NCBI GenBank assembly: GCA_900239685.1
Contig: OENT01000718.1
Location: forward strand, 18,325 to 82,324
Direction of reading: 5' to 3'
DNA length: 64,000 nucleotides
DNA from: Rotaria macrura
Taxonomy: Eukaryota > Rotifera > Eurotatoria > Philodinida > Philodinidae
The notes below the pieces were generated by a model. It was not told where the DNA came from. It searched no databases and saw only the letters and a program-made list of their open reading frames with translations. How positions within the stretch are numbered: position 1 is the first letter of the stretch; each line of letters opens with the position of its first letter. The position numbers and the translations under genes were made by a program. This document shows, in pieces, positions 36,401 through 49,201 of this stretch.

Positions 36401-39400
36401 AAAGAGATGAACAAAGAACTAATACATTACTAAAATTCTATTTTCATGGTTACAGCTGTTGTGTCTTGAGCAGATGTAGCTCATGCAACTTCTCCAACTA
36501 GTTCATTTATGAATTGGTTTGTTCATAAAATCTCTTCAAAGAGATGTGAATCGTTTTCATCCTATAGATGTTCAATTTTTTCGCTTAATTCTTAAATGTT
36601 TGCGTTACAACATATAATCAAGCATGTCCTTCACAAACTAGAATTCTCTAAAACATTTGTTCGACGTTTGGACGGTCAAACATGATTTTCATCTGAGGAA
36701 TAGCATGTTAAAAAATCTTCGTTCGATACTTGCTTAGATTATTGATGCTACGATCGACTGTCAGTAATTGAACCGTATCTGAATGGTTCTACAAAGGGTA
36801 CTTGTTCGAATATGCTTTTGCTATTTCATATATCGGTTGAAAGTTTGTATCATTTCGATTTCGAGTTATCAAAAAATAAAGTCACACATGAATGTCTGAA
36901 TTGATTTAATGCTCAATCAGTGGAGACTTGCGTAGTCAACTTTTTCATTCCGAAACACGAAATTCAATCATCGAAAAAAGGCGAGCTCTGACGCATTTGA
37001 ATTGCGAACCGACGCTAATAGATCAACAATGAAATCAATGAGACTGAAAGAATCATCGAAAGGTTGATTACAAATTTCTTGAGATTGATAGCGCTGACTT
37101 ACAGTACCAAGTATTTTAGAAAAAGGTAACTTCAAAAATTAATTTGATTAGGAGTTTCAGCATCTGCTACTTACAAGGAATCAAAGTTTGACGATGAAGA
37201 AAGCTGCAGTATTTCAGATGACGCTGAAAGATTTTAAGATTAATAATATTGCTTTGCATAGTTGCTCTTTCAAATACTACAGTTAAAAGATTTCTTTTTG
37301 TTCTGAAGTGAATTCATAGTATTACGATGCAAATTGTCTTTTGTTTTGTTTTTGGTTTCTTAATATGAAAAATGAAAGCTTTTCTTGCTTAAAAAAAAAA
37401 AATTTTTTCGAGTCACATAATATAAAAATTGAGGCCGGCTAAGTCTCGAATTTGTTTCAATAAAAAGGATTCCGTCGGGTTTCGGAGTTTCTCACACGTC
37501 TCTATTAACTTGAAATTTGTTTTTGTATTGATCTTGATGATTTTTATTTCAGATTCAAAATAATGGAAAAAGAAACGAATATGCCTCCATCCGATCTCGT
37601 ATTCTATAACGCGTTCATCATAAAATCAGCCATTTTAATATTGATAGAGTTACATATTTAATTTTCTAATATACATGAAGAACCAGTTGTTAATAGAAAG
37701 TTCTAAGCAGGCAGTAAAACATTTGGAAAAACGCGTTTTTTACTCAGAATTTTCACTTTCAGAGTGTGAAGACGGATAAAAAAATCTAATTCTGATGGTT
37801 TAAACGCATGGGCTTTTAAGTTGTCGAATAATTGTGCGCTTTAACACTCAGGACTAGAGTTTTTATCCGTCTTCACACCCCGAAAGTGAAAATTCTGCTT
37901 AAAAAACGCGTTTCGTTAATGAGCGTTAGTGACTCACAATCGTCTTTCCCAATTGAACGTTTAAACGCGTTTTCCCAAATGTTTGTCTGCTTGAATATGG
38001 TGAAGATGTGTCTCTAATATCATGCATAGAATTTGCACAGAAGTAATAAAAAACTCGAATTTCGGTTTTCGTTGTCGAAAACACAAATTAGACAATCAAA
38101 ATTATCTTCGCGGTGACTTTGGACGAAATATTTTTTTCCATATTCTAACAGTCATCAAATTTGCTGACAAATGACATTTGTGAATCTTTCTTAAGTACCA
38201 GATTCATGTCACGTATACTTACGTCCTAAAGCATTCATTAATTTTGCTCTTGCTTTTTCAATCGATGTTTCTGGTACAGTTATAGTTTCGATAATAATTC
38301 GATTATCAACATTTTGTTCTGTATCATCATGATGTTCGAATTTAATTGTTGGTGATAAACGTTCACCGAATTGTTTTTCGATTTCAGCATCAGTTAAAAT
38401 ATTTGTTTGCGAACGTTTTTTTCGTATTCGTTTCGGTTTTGGATGTAACTCACTTTCTTCTATATAGAGTTGTTTTCGTTTACGTATTCGCTTTGGACGC
38501 GTGGGTGTTGAGTTCGATATTGATACGTTTGTTGTACATGATCGATGAATATTTTGTACATAATTATCTAAATCTTGAGTACTACATGAAACATAGCGAG
38601 AGATATAATTTCACAATTGTCCTTTCCAATAATTACTTACTATTCCGGTGTTCCAAAACTCATTGGACCAGTTGGAATGACCTAAACAAGTAAAGTTAAA
38701 GAATAGACAACAATGTGAAGTGAAAGTGTTCTTTTTTTTTGTTTTATACATTTATTTGAATAGGCTCTTCTTTTGTTTCAGGAATATGAGTAATAACAAG
38801 CTAGAAAAGAAAGTTGATTTAATCGTACAAATAAAATTCTATTTTCTATGACATAGAATAAACAAACTTGTTGTTGTTCTAATGGTTCATTTTTAATTAT
38901 TGATGGTTCTGCTAATTCAATAGCTATGGTTGGTTCTGAATGCTTAGATTTAGTTAGGGATTTATTTTCCTTTGGCTTTTTAACATCCAATGTAAGTAGA
39001 ATAGAACTCATATCTTCATATGCAATACGATTTATACGTGTGCTTGTTGTTTGTTCGATTAAACTATCGAATATATTACCATTGTCATCATCAGACATAA
39101 AAAGAAAACTACTTGATTGCGGTAAATCTTTAATATTACGACGTTGTCTTTTTGTATTTATTTCTATATTAGAATTAATGGATTCATCTGTATGAATACT
39201 AGATTGATTTCTATTAGAATTTATTAATGGTTCAGGTGAATCGATGAGAAATTGTTGAGCAAACGTTTTCATATCGATTTCATGAGTATCACATTCTGTT
39301 TGATCATCATCGTCTTGTTCGTTATTAATTGTTTGTTTTTCAATTAATTTACTATGAAACTGTTGAATATCATCAATTGTATTAAATGCAGCTAAATATT

Positions 39401-39503
39401 CATTATCGATAAGATGATATTCAGCTGCTGATGATGATGATTCAGTTGATATTTGTTGAACAATTGTTGAAAATAGAGACACGTTTGATTTCTTTTTGAC
39501 CAT
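33492..39503 (-). CDS. Nine-exon gene for an 832-residue protein of unknown function, probably nuclear
   Basis: Reconstructed on the minus strand from splice sites and phase. Exons, in order: 38868-39503, 38750-38800, 38641-38681, 38223-38581, 35723-35856, 35393-35652, 34905-35326, 34501-34838, 33492-33749. Together they total 2499 bases, 832 codons plus TAA, with every junction keeping frame; all introns are GT-AG. The first ATG is at 39503. The protein starts with a long acidic, Ser/Asp/Gln-rich region (residues 1-210), then two basic clusters (KRIRKRK and KPKRIRKK, roughly 265-290) that resemble nuclear localisation signals, a more ordered middle (from TSIEKARAKLMNALGRGRG on) with alternating hydrophobic strands and a CSCSQC pair of cysteines, a helical part, and a low-complexity Ser/Thr/Pro-rich tail. 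No domain was recognised; a transcription or chromatin role is a guess from composition. Six introns are short (50-90 bases); two are long and each holds a foldback element. Confidence 0.75.
33862..34112. mobile_element. Foldback MITE-like element in the last intron, TA-flanked
   Basis: A 251-base near-palindrome. It begins CCCAGGTC and ends GACCTGGG, with TA on both sides (33860-33861 and 34113-34114), as expected for Tc1/mariner-type insertion. The arms share an almost identical block of about 75 bases (from GGACCGTTGAGTGG to ACAGTATACG on the left; its reverse complement on the right) with only a couple of mismatches, around an unpaired centre of about 40 bases. CGTATACG palindromes recur inside each arm. 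It encodes nothing. It sits in the intron 33750-34500 of the nine-exon gene. Confidence 0.85.
35857..38222 (-). other. Long intron (2366 bases) of the nine-exon gene
   Basis: Bounded by a GTAAGT donor at 38222 and a TTTTTTAG acceptor at 35857. It is much longer than the gene's other introns, AT-rich, and holds a second foldback element at about 37703-37995; a short plus-strand frame at 36262-36501 has no recognisable content. Confidence 0.7.
37703..37995. mobile_element. Second foldback (MITE-like) element, intronic
   Basis: Imperfect palindrome of about 290 bases. The left arm (37703-37782: TTCTAAGCAGGCAG, then ACATTTGGAAAAACGCG and GTGTGAAGACGGAT) is matched in reverse complement by the right arm (from 37857, ATCCGTCTTCACACC, to CCAAATGTTT and CTGCTTGAA at the end). 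The right arm carries about 45 extra bases between two copies of AAACGCGTTT, as if partly duplicated. No target-site duplication is clear and nothing is encoded. Sequence is unrelated to the other foldback element. Confidence 0.7.
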
Positions 39504-40951
39504 CACGTTTTTTTTGTTAAATTTAAAACTAAAATGATGTCAATAAATGCTTTCCTTTAGGCTATTTTCGACGATGCAAAAACGCGGCTGATGTGGCCTC
39601 CGCAACGGTCCTAACAAATCTTTGATTTGCCTAATGTCTCACAACCCGGTGCCAATTACAGAGAGAGATTTAAATTGATGCCATGTAACAATAGAAAGAA
39701 CAATTCACTGAAAAAAATTAATTATCTTAGTTATAATATACTTAACAAAAGAAAGATGAAAAGAAAAAGTTTGTAAAACAATTGAAATATCATTAGATGA
39801 CGCCAGTGGTCGTCTTATGGAGGTCAATGAAATGAAGATCGAGTTTCGATCGATCGGCCGACCGACGACATGGTGGATATTCGTGAAGAATATCCAATGA
39901 AAAGAGGAAAGAGGCTCGGTAAAAAAGAGCGGAGAAACCAAATGTGCTTGTTGTCGTCAGTAGCATGCTTTCCAAGTTTAATTTAAAGTCTTCAATGTAT
40001 GCATATAAACGGTTTCATTTTAACAGCACAAAGTGATCACTATGTATTGCATTGGTCCTGCCACAAGAGTCAATATGTAGTTTAATCTAGTGAATGTGAT
40101 GAACTGAAAATAATAATTATGACTAACTGAGGAACACTTTCGCAAAAGAGAAAGACCAGTACAGTTCTACGTCTTCTAAGGATGTGCAGCAAGAAAAATA
40201 AGTTCTTAATATTGATAAGTCTGTAGTTGGCAATATCAGATTAATTTGATTTGAATCCCTGTTCGATCGTGAATATATCTCGATGCGGATACATTGTGTT
40301 CTGGTTACCGATGGTGATGCACTTGTATTCACTAATCGAAAGCTGTATTTATGATTTTTACATACAGTGGATGGTAGCTTTCTAAAAATTACCTATTGTT
40401 TCCCCCCTTAGGTATCCTTGGTAGATAATGTCCAAGAATTATTAAATTTACTAACAAATAAATTTTGTTCCAAAAATTCAATAGTGTTTATTGGATTTTT
40501 TTAGTTTAGAAATCATTCTTAATGATCTATCGTTTTGGTTTCGGTCAATGAAAACAAAGATTTCATAACTGAGATCTAGGCACCAAACTTTACCTGTTTG
40601 AGTCGAACTTCTTTTCTAAAAAGAGATCAACAAATGAAGAATTTACAAACATTGCCACTAAATTTAGCACTTAACGATCTATGGATAACTAGAAAATAAA
40701 AAAGATTCAAGCATGGATATCTGTTTTCATGTAAGTGAGTTTACGTTCTTCATCAATATCTGATAAGCTAAACGAATGATTAAGCTAAATCTAAGATTCA
40801 TACATACATTTTAGATTGTGTTTCAGAAAAGAAATTTTTATTAGTAAATAGACGCAAAAAAAAAGAAAATATAGATTATCATACAAATTAATATATGTAT
40901 ATATATATATAGTACCTAATACTCTCAACGATGACGACAAATACACTCGAA
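39504..40951. other. Intergenic, nothing recognised
   Basis: Lies between the start of the nine-exon gene and the end of the LRR receptor gene, both on the minus strand, so it should hold the promoter of the former. A minus-strand AATAAA at 40837-40842 is a plausible 3' end for the LRR gene. No other structure found. Confidence 0.5.
40837..40842 (-). promoter_or_regulatory. Candidate polyadenylation signal
   Basis: AATAAA on the minus strand about 110 bases after the stop of the LRR receptor gene. Confidence 0.45.
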
Positions 40952-43900
40952 TCAAAGAAATATTTTATGATCACCAAGTTCTTCATAAAGATGTCTAGTT
41001 GAACTTTGAATAATATGAGTTGGACTTAGTTGTTCATCTAAACTTGTATTACTCATAATCGATGTTGATGTTATAAGTTCTTTATCAAGACCATGACTAT
41101 AATCAGATGATAGATTTGTTATACGATTCGTTGTTATACTACTACTTAACGTGCTATCATGATATTGTAATAAACAACAAGGTGAATGTCGTATACATGT
41201 TAATCGTCTTCTATTATGTGGATGATAATGATAATAAGATGATGATGGTGGTTTTAAATATGTTCGATAACAATTTCTTGTAAAATGATTATGTTTTGTT
41301 GATGGAGATGAAACCATCGAATATAAATATTTACCATCATTGCTATTCTGATCAAAATATTTATAATCCTTTTGTTGTTGTTTTTGTTTTTGTTGATGAT
41401 GATGATGATGGCATAAATCATGAGATTGTTTTTGTTTATGATGTAAATGACAAATAAAAGTTAATACGATTAAAGAACATATTGTAAGAATCGTACCAAC
41501 AAGAAAACCTAATATAATCGAACGATTAATGGATGCTAATTGATTCGTAGATGTTTTTGTTTCTCGACAATATTTATCTGTACCATAGGATACTCGTGTT
41601 ATTAATAAACACACATGAAATATTTTATTCGCTGGTACATTTGGAATAATATATTGTTTAAGATAAGGTGATACGAAATCAGTTTGTCGAATTATTTCAA
41701 TATGTGATTTATATTCATGTTCAATTATAATTTGAAATTTTGTCTTTAGTAAATAATTCGATAATAAACTTACGTCGAAATCCCAAAATATGAATAGATT
41801 ATTATTTTCATAATACGTATTGAATGATGTTAAATGAAAAGATGATAGGTGATTTTGATCATCATTAAGTTTTTCTGCCGTTTCGATTACTGTAGAAAAA
41901 CAAAAGTAAACATTTAACATAGACTACGTCAAGCTTTCACTATTCAATATGTATAAAGGCTTGTCCTGTTTGGCATTCATGAGAATAGAATGGCATGAAA
42001 TGAAAAACTAGTTTTACGTAAAAGAAGAAAAACGAAATCGCAATAACGATTTCATTTACTTAAAAGTACCTTATATATATATATATCAGACAATCCTTCT
42101 GTACAGGGTCATAATAAATGCTTCTACATTTACGCGTAACCGAACTTTGCCAACAGGCATAATATGACTGAAAAGATGTCGCACAATGAATCCACCGTAA
42201 ATGGAAGTCCTGCTAGATCGTTCATACTATTGTAGAAAAACCGTAGAGTCAATCATCGATATTTCATGTGAATTGAAAAACTTAGAAATGCTTCAATAAT
42301 CAGATTTTCTTATTATTTTACGAACTTCAGATTGAAATTTTATTAGCACAATCTTAAAATATGAGATACGATCTAGCTACTGTTGCCCATCATAAGAAGA
42401 TTATTTTCCTTGTCATTATAGTTCAGTGCTTTTTACTTAATCATCATATATACATATTCGAATGAGATGTTATTGATGGACATTCTGTACTCGACTATTA
42501 CAATCGTTGTTAAAAGTACTTTTTGTATATGTAGGCAGGGGCGTAATTCTACATATCTAATATACTTCATAAATTCTCACATACCAATATTTACAAGCAA
42601 TCATTTGGCATAGTAAGCAATTCAGTTTTTTTCTTGTTGAATTTGTCTAAATACGAGCAAACTCTTACTGAAATCATACAGTAATTTTAAAATGTTCCAC
42701 TCTACAAAGAGATGAACTCGTCCTTGAATTAGTATTTTGTGTTTGAGAAATTCTGACAGCTAATAAATTTCTACTCTAGGTCGTAAACTCAATCTTAACG
42801 TTGAAGGAAATAAACCAATCGTAGTGAAGAACTAATCGAAACCAATGGTGTTTCTATTCGATGCATATGAACAACTCTGAAGCAAGTCGACGTGATAAGA
42901 GAAACAATCACATGATTCTTCATAAAAACTAATCTTGTTTTTTAGTTATAGACAAAAAAAAACAACTAACAATCTATAGCAAGAGAAACTCATGACATTG
43001 TGGTTTTTATCGTCTTCTAATCTGTATGTACTTTCATTGGAGGACGAAAAAATTTGCCAAGGTTTGTAAAGTACAACAAGGTGTATGATCATTCAACCGC
43101 GACACACTATTAATAGAAAATGTTCGTCTTCTGTATGACTTCATATAAAAAAGGAAGAATTAACTATAAGCTCTTTCTCATTGTATGAACATAAGTGATA
43201 AATCTAGTCAAGTGATTCCTTTGATGATGTTGTTATTCAGTGAAAATAAATATACTTACAACAGTATTACTGAAAAGAAGATTTAAGTTACAAATCGAAT
43301 TATATTTCTAATACGAAAATCTTTCATTCTAACTTACTTTGTGTTGAATTTTCAATTTGTTGATAAACTTCGGTCATATCCTCTTCGTCCGTTGCATTAA
43401 CTACAGTTTTGATATATTCTTGAATTTCTTCAAAATTTGTTACTTCTTTACAATTAGTTGGTAAATCTAATGAGCATGTCATAAATAATTCTTCAAAGGT
43501 TAAATCTTTTAAGTATTGTCCTTTGAATGTATCTGGTGTTGCACACACTGTTTCATTACCCAATAGTTGATTATCTCCTATTTGTTTAGATAAAATTGTT
43601 GAATTTTTTCGAAGAAAAAAAGCTAAACGACAATCACAGTGTAGATGTATTAGATTATTCAGTATTATATTTGATAAATCAATGGTTTTATCAATTGTAC
43701 ATATTGGATTGAATGAAAGATCAATTATGTGTCGATTATTATTTAAATCAAAATAATTTATTAAATTATAACTTAAATTTATATTTAATTTTGTTATTTG
43801 ATTAATCGAAGGTAAATATTCAATTAAATTATTTGATAGATCAATTGTTATTAAATGTGGTAAATGTACATTTATATCGTTTGGTACTGTTTGAATTTGA

Positions 43901-44538
43901 TTCGATGTTAAATTTAATATACGTATTGATGATGAATAAGATAAATATTGATCATCGAATTTAATATATTCCATATCGTTATTAGTTAACGAAAGTTCAT
44001 ATAAAAATGGAAGTTTATATATATGATGAGATAGAATATTAACATCTGAATATTGTATAATTAATTTTTCCAGACGTACGAGTTTATCAAAACAATATTG
44101 ATGATGATTGATATTAAATCGTGATAATTTTAATATACGAAGTTTTTTCCATGTACCATAACAAAGAAATTCTAAACTACCATTAGCATTTGTATCAATA
44201 TAAAGTTCTTCAAGATAATGAAGAATATTATTATTAAATGTATATTTATCAATATGTTTAATGGGATTATTTTCAAGATAAATACGTTGCACTTTCAATT
44301 GATAGAATGATTTATTTGTTAAATATTCAATAAAGTTATTCGATAAATTTAATTTATTTTGTATATATGAACGTGTAAATTCAGGAATTTTCTTTATTGA
44401 ATATGGATGACAATGAATATAATTTCTGCCGTCGATTTCAATACCGCAATAGCAACCCGACTCAATATCGACTGTTTTCAAAGGACAAGTTTTAATAGAT
44501 GAAATAAATAAAATAAAATATAGAAATAGAAACATCAT
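40952..44538 (-). CDS. Leucine-rich-repeat / FN3-like single-pass receptor, two exons
   Basis: Exons 43338-44538 and 40952-41889 join across a 1448-base phase-1 intron (donor GTAAGT, acceptor TTTCTACAG) into 712 residues. Exon 1 encodes a signal peptide (1-17), an N-terminal Cys cap (C18 to about C43), a run of LRRs (for example LNLSNNFIEYL, LYELSLTNNDMEYI, LITIDLSNNLIEYL) and a C-terminal cap beginning NPIC with HCDCRLAFF and two later Cys. Exon 2 encodes a beta-rich FN3-like module (NNLFIFWDFDV through FHVCLLITRV), one transmembrane helix (SIILGFLVGTILTICSLIVL) and a His/Gln/Lys-rich cytosolic tail with no kinase or TIR domain. The plan resembles animal LRR-FN3 adhesion proteins (LRFN/AMIGO/Kekkon type), which act in cell-cell recognition; no orthology is claimed. 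Confidence 0.83.
41890..43337 (-). other. Intron of the LRR receptor gene
   Basis: Phase-1 intron of 1448 bases, AT-rich, separating the LRR ectodomain from the FN3-TM part. No nested gene or repeat was seen apart from a short TA run near 42070. Confidence 0.7.
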
Positions 44539-47500
44539 CTAAAATAAACGATAGGTAACTTGACCAACTCTGTTGAATGACTATAGTACATAGACCGAAG
44601 AAAAAGAAAATGACAGGTTTAATCGGAGTGCGCCTCCATCTTCATCAATCAGCATCTCATAGAGAACAAAAAAAAAAGGCAAAAAGGACATTACAATAGA
44701 AGAGATTAACCTTCATAGATTGAATGACTTTCTCATTAGAATAATATTGAATATTTGACACTTCCATTGAGTGTCATACAACAGCTGTAACATTGTATTT
44801 CTTAACAATTTTTTTTGTATTTATAAAAATATTACTTAAAATTTATAATAAAAAAGCTCTCATACAGAAGATCATAAAAATCCATTATATACTCAAAAAT
44901 CCAATAATTGTTGATTTTTCACAACCACCCTTACTCACAACAACCTTTTACTATGTATAAAAGAAAAAGTAACACATTGAATAATCAAGAGGTAACTTAT
45001 TATTGTACGAATACGAGATAAAAAAAATGAAACACTTGACCGAAGAGACATCAATTATTACCTAGTGTCGTGTTCATGTCACTTTAATGAATACAGAATA
45101 GAGATGAAATAAAACAGACGTACTACAGAGAATTGATCTAGTTCTCTATTGATGAATTAAATGTTCGCTTTGCTAATACAAATGAAAAGTTGCTAACATA
45201 AATGAAACATATTATCGATTATCTTGTCTATGGTCATTTTCATTTGCTACTATCAGTTCTCGTAATAAATTCATAGCTAAATAATTCTATGTGTATGAAA
45301 GTATTGCACAAAAGAAATAATCGTGTTTATCATCAAAGTTACTTGATACTATTATTAGAAATGAAATCTAATATATTATTATCATTATTAATTTACTCCC
45401 TATCAAAAACATGATTCTCAGCTATAATAAAAATTGTGTATGTACAAATTATTACTATCATTCTTATACATATACTTGCATCGAGATTAGAAGAATAAAA
45501 TGAGAGGTACACATACAATCGCTCTCTCTCATACGCGTGCACGACGAGTATGTGTTACGTCATACTAACCAATTTTTCATTCACCCTCTTTCTTTTTTCC
45601 TTATATTATTTTGTTCAAGTATACGTAGCGAAACTGTCACAAATCGCACTCATGCCCATATACATCGTTTAGAATTACCTGACCGAACATTATAGATAAG
45701 GCATTCAGTTGTGTGTAGTATCACAGACTAGTTGATCAAACATGTGCGTGCACAATTTCTGTCAGCTGCAGCAATGAAAAAGATCTACAATGAAACGATT
45801 GAAAAAGAACAGAAAAAATTACACATTGCTTTTTGAAAAATATCATATATGTATATGTATATGAATGATTTAAAATGCTCTTCTTATTTTATTGATTAAA
45901 AGACACGACACACATTAAAGAGAAAAGAATAAATGAATGAATGAAAGAAGAGTGACAAAAAGCAGATGAGGGACACATAGAGACAAGCATTTGCCTAGTA
46001 AAAACTGATTGTTATCGTAAAATTTTCTTTTTTTTTTACATCATTAATTTCAGCTATACAGAAGATCAAAAACCCGGATATGAATTTCAATTCGTATGTG
46101 TTCTATCGATCGTACATGAGACATGTCAAATGAGCGTATACTTGTTTTACATATATGATAATACACAATCGTGATCAATAGAGATATGTTACGATCGAAA
46201 TGATGAAAAGAATTTTTTTAAATGTTCAATCTAGATCTTGTCTGATCTCATTGAGTGGGTGAATAACATAGAGAGTAAAATGAAATAATAGTATCATTTT
46301 ATTTACATATACATAAACGAAGTATGTAAGTAAGTCTGAATCGATATGTTGACATGATCTCACGATTAACTAACATATATACTCATAATCTTATATTTAG
46401 ACAATGAGAAATAAAACGTTAAGTAAATCAAAAGCGTTAGCGTTATTTTGCTGAACATCAATATTTACAAGGTTGTATTACATACATCACTTACGTCATT
46501 TTTTCATAGTACTAGAAACTCAACATGCATTTGTATAAACATCAATTAGGAATATAAGATCAATAGCCATGAAATACACCTCCTGCAAGAGATATTAATC
46601 CATGTAATTAATGATGGGTTCAATAACGAAAGACTAGAGGAAGGAAAAACACAACAAGGATTCACACGAAAAAAGAAAAAGAAAAGTTAATTTGTTTTAT
46701 TCATAAAACGTGATGATGATGATCATTACTATCATACCTCAATGTAGTGATTTTCATACATGCATTCATGTCGATGACAGCAATGATCGATCATATGTTT
46801 CATTCGGTTTCACGCAGTTACAATATATGTGTGAATGATGTAACCTTCAACACATGAATAATTACATTTCTTTTGAGTACTACTAAAATATCCTTCGACA
46901 TTTGATTGGAAAAACGATCGATACATTAGTTATGTCGATTTTCATTTCTCGTTTCTTTTGATTTTATTTTGCCGATAGTCGAATGAAAGATACCGATCAT
47001 ATAAGATATAATGTTAAATGAATAGTTTATCAATTTATTTAGTTTGTAAGATTACTAATTAAGAATCGACTTCATTTGAATTCTTATCGAAATAATTATT
47101 ACTATTATAATTAGATGCTTGATCATTTAAGAATCATAGAATAAAAGCAACTAGATAGAACGTTTGCTTGTAAGAAATAGATATGCTTGTCGATAGTTCA
47201 CTATTTCAACATACTGTTTCTATTTACAACAATGTAGTAGTCAATATTTGAAACAATAAATCTAGACTACTAGTGCTATCTGTAATGAATATATGCTGGT
47301 GATTGTATGTATTCTCATAAATAGAAACAGAGAGAAACGAGTAACATGGATTATTATCTTCGATTTAATGTAATGTCTATTATGCAGTACTTGCAAATGA
47401 AGGTTGATCGTTCAATCTATTTATGATACTGGCGTGAAATACGATGTACATGCTGTGGCTATTCACAGCAAGATTATTTTGTTCTATTGATATCAAGGCA

Positions 47501-49201
47501 AATTTCTTCATCATGTTCTAATCAGTCATATGTATGATAAGAAAGTCGTTTCTTGGATGTATATATATATATAAGGAGTGCGATTACATGCCAACGAAAT
47601 CTTTATATCAGGAATTTGTGAGAAAAACGAAATTTGATTGATTTTTTTGTATTACGTATTCAGACCATTTTTGAAGACGATAGAAGCTTTTTTCGATTTC
47701 TTTGAATGCCATCTGTTCGTTTGTGAATGAAATATTTATGCATATCCGTTCAAATCTTAATTATACTGTTATTCAGACAATTCGAGAAATAGATTGGAAA
47801 GAAAAATGTGTGATTCTTTTCTTTCTTCATAGCTACTCAACTGGAACGAATTTAGTCGATAATGCATTAGATCAATTATCATAGTTTTGGTTAACAAACT
47901 GAATCCTAATAAAACATGCTGATAAAATTACAATGAAGATATACAACTACTTAAAATTGTTTGATAAAAATTTTTTACATCGCTGATTTTCGATGTTTTC
48001 TAATTTTTAACGTATCAATATCGGTACGTAGAAATGCGTCAAGTAATTATGGCAAGATAAATTTTTAAGTTCACTGTTTGCGTTCGTATGATTTCGAAGA
48101 AGTGATTCTTTGCAATAGCTCTAAAGAAATTTTCGAAACAAATCGGAGTTATACCTAAATAGTTATTCTTGATTTGCTGTAATTCTAGATTGATGATCTG
48201 TTAGTTTAATTACATCGTACAAAAAAGATCTTGATGTCTGATTTTGTTAGTACCATTTTGAGTTTTTTCTTCTTCTTAAAATCAATTCAGTCTATGAACA
48301 AAGAAACGATGAGTCATGAAATTACGTTGTTATGATTTTTTATGCAGCACTACTTTTGACGGTAAAGCCGTCTTAATTCAACCAACTACCAACAAGAAAA
48401 GGAATCAGACTTTAAAATAAAGAAAAATGAAATTATGATCGAGTAAATATTTCTTCATGTGTGTGATAATGAGAACATTTTCCATTCATAAATAGAATAG
48501 ACAACTATAGACACGCTTTAAGGGTATGGATGATACCTTGCCACTTTGCAAGGAAGAATGATTTTCTTAATTATTCAATTCTATGTTTCAATCGAAAACT
48601 TGAAATTTATACGCATGCATTTCTACCAAAAGTGATTATTTAGACTAGTTGTTTTTGAAAAAAACCCACAGTCAATGTACGTGCAACCAGTTTTCAAAGA
48701 ATTATGAAAAATGAAGGTTTCTTTTTAGTGCCCCTGCTGACAGCCATCAAATCTATCGCAGCATATAATCAATGACATCCACAATTTAATTCTCAAGATA
48801 CTGACTCATCTATTGAGAGAAACTCCATCTATTCCTAATGAGTTCGACAGCATAGAATAAGTCTTACGGGGGAACCAACATAATAATAATTTTATGTGTC
48901 ATGCATAGCTTTATGAGGTCTAATTACTACCTTTATAAAGATAATTACTAACTAACAGTGATTAACAAACGACGATGAAAGCAGAAACTTAAGTTTCATT
49001 AGCAGGATAGATTTAATTATGGAATCATTTTTGCATGTTGGTAAAAGAGTTTTTTACCAACGAACTTTGCTAACTGCATGAAACATCTACTGTTTTGCAT
49101 TTCTCTGGATGATATAAATACTTTCTTTTATCCATTTTGAGACATAGTCAAAAAGAAAGTAGCTAAAAAGAGTACCACTAATAAAGACGAAAACAATCGA
49201 A
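44539..49201. other. 4.7-kb gene-poor stretch
   Basis: Upstream flank of the LRR gene (minus strand) and of the Cys-rich gene (plus strand). Very AT-rich with short TA and GATG runs. A 60-codon frame at 47702-47884 has no recognised content and no supporting splice sites. Confidence 0.5.
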
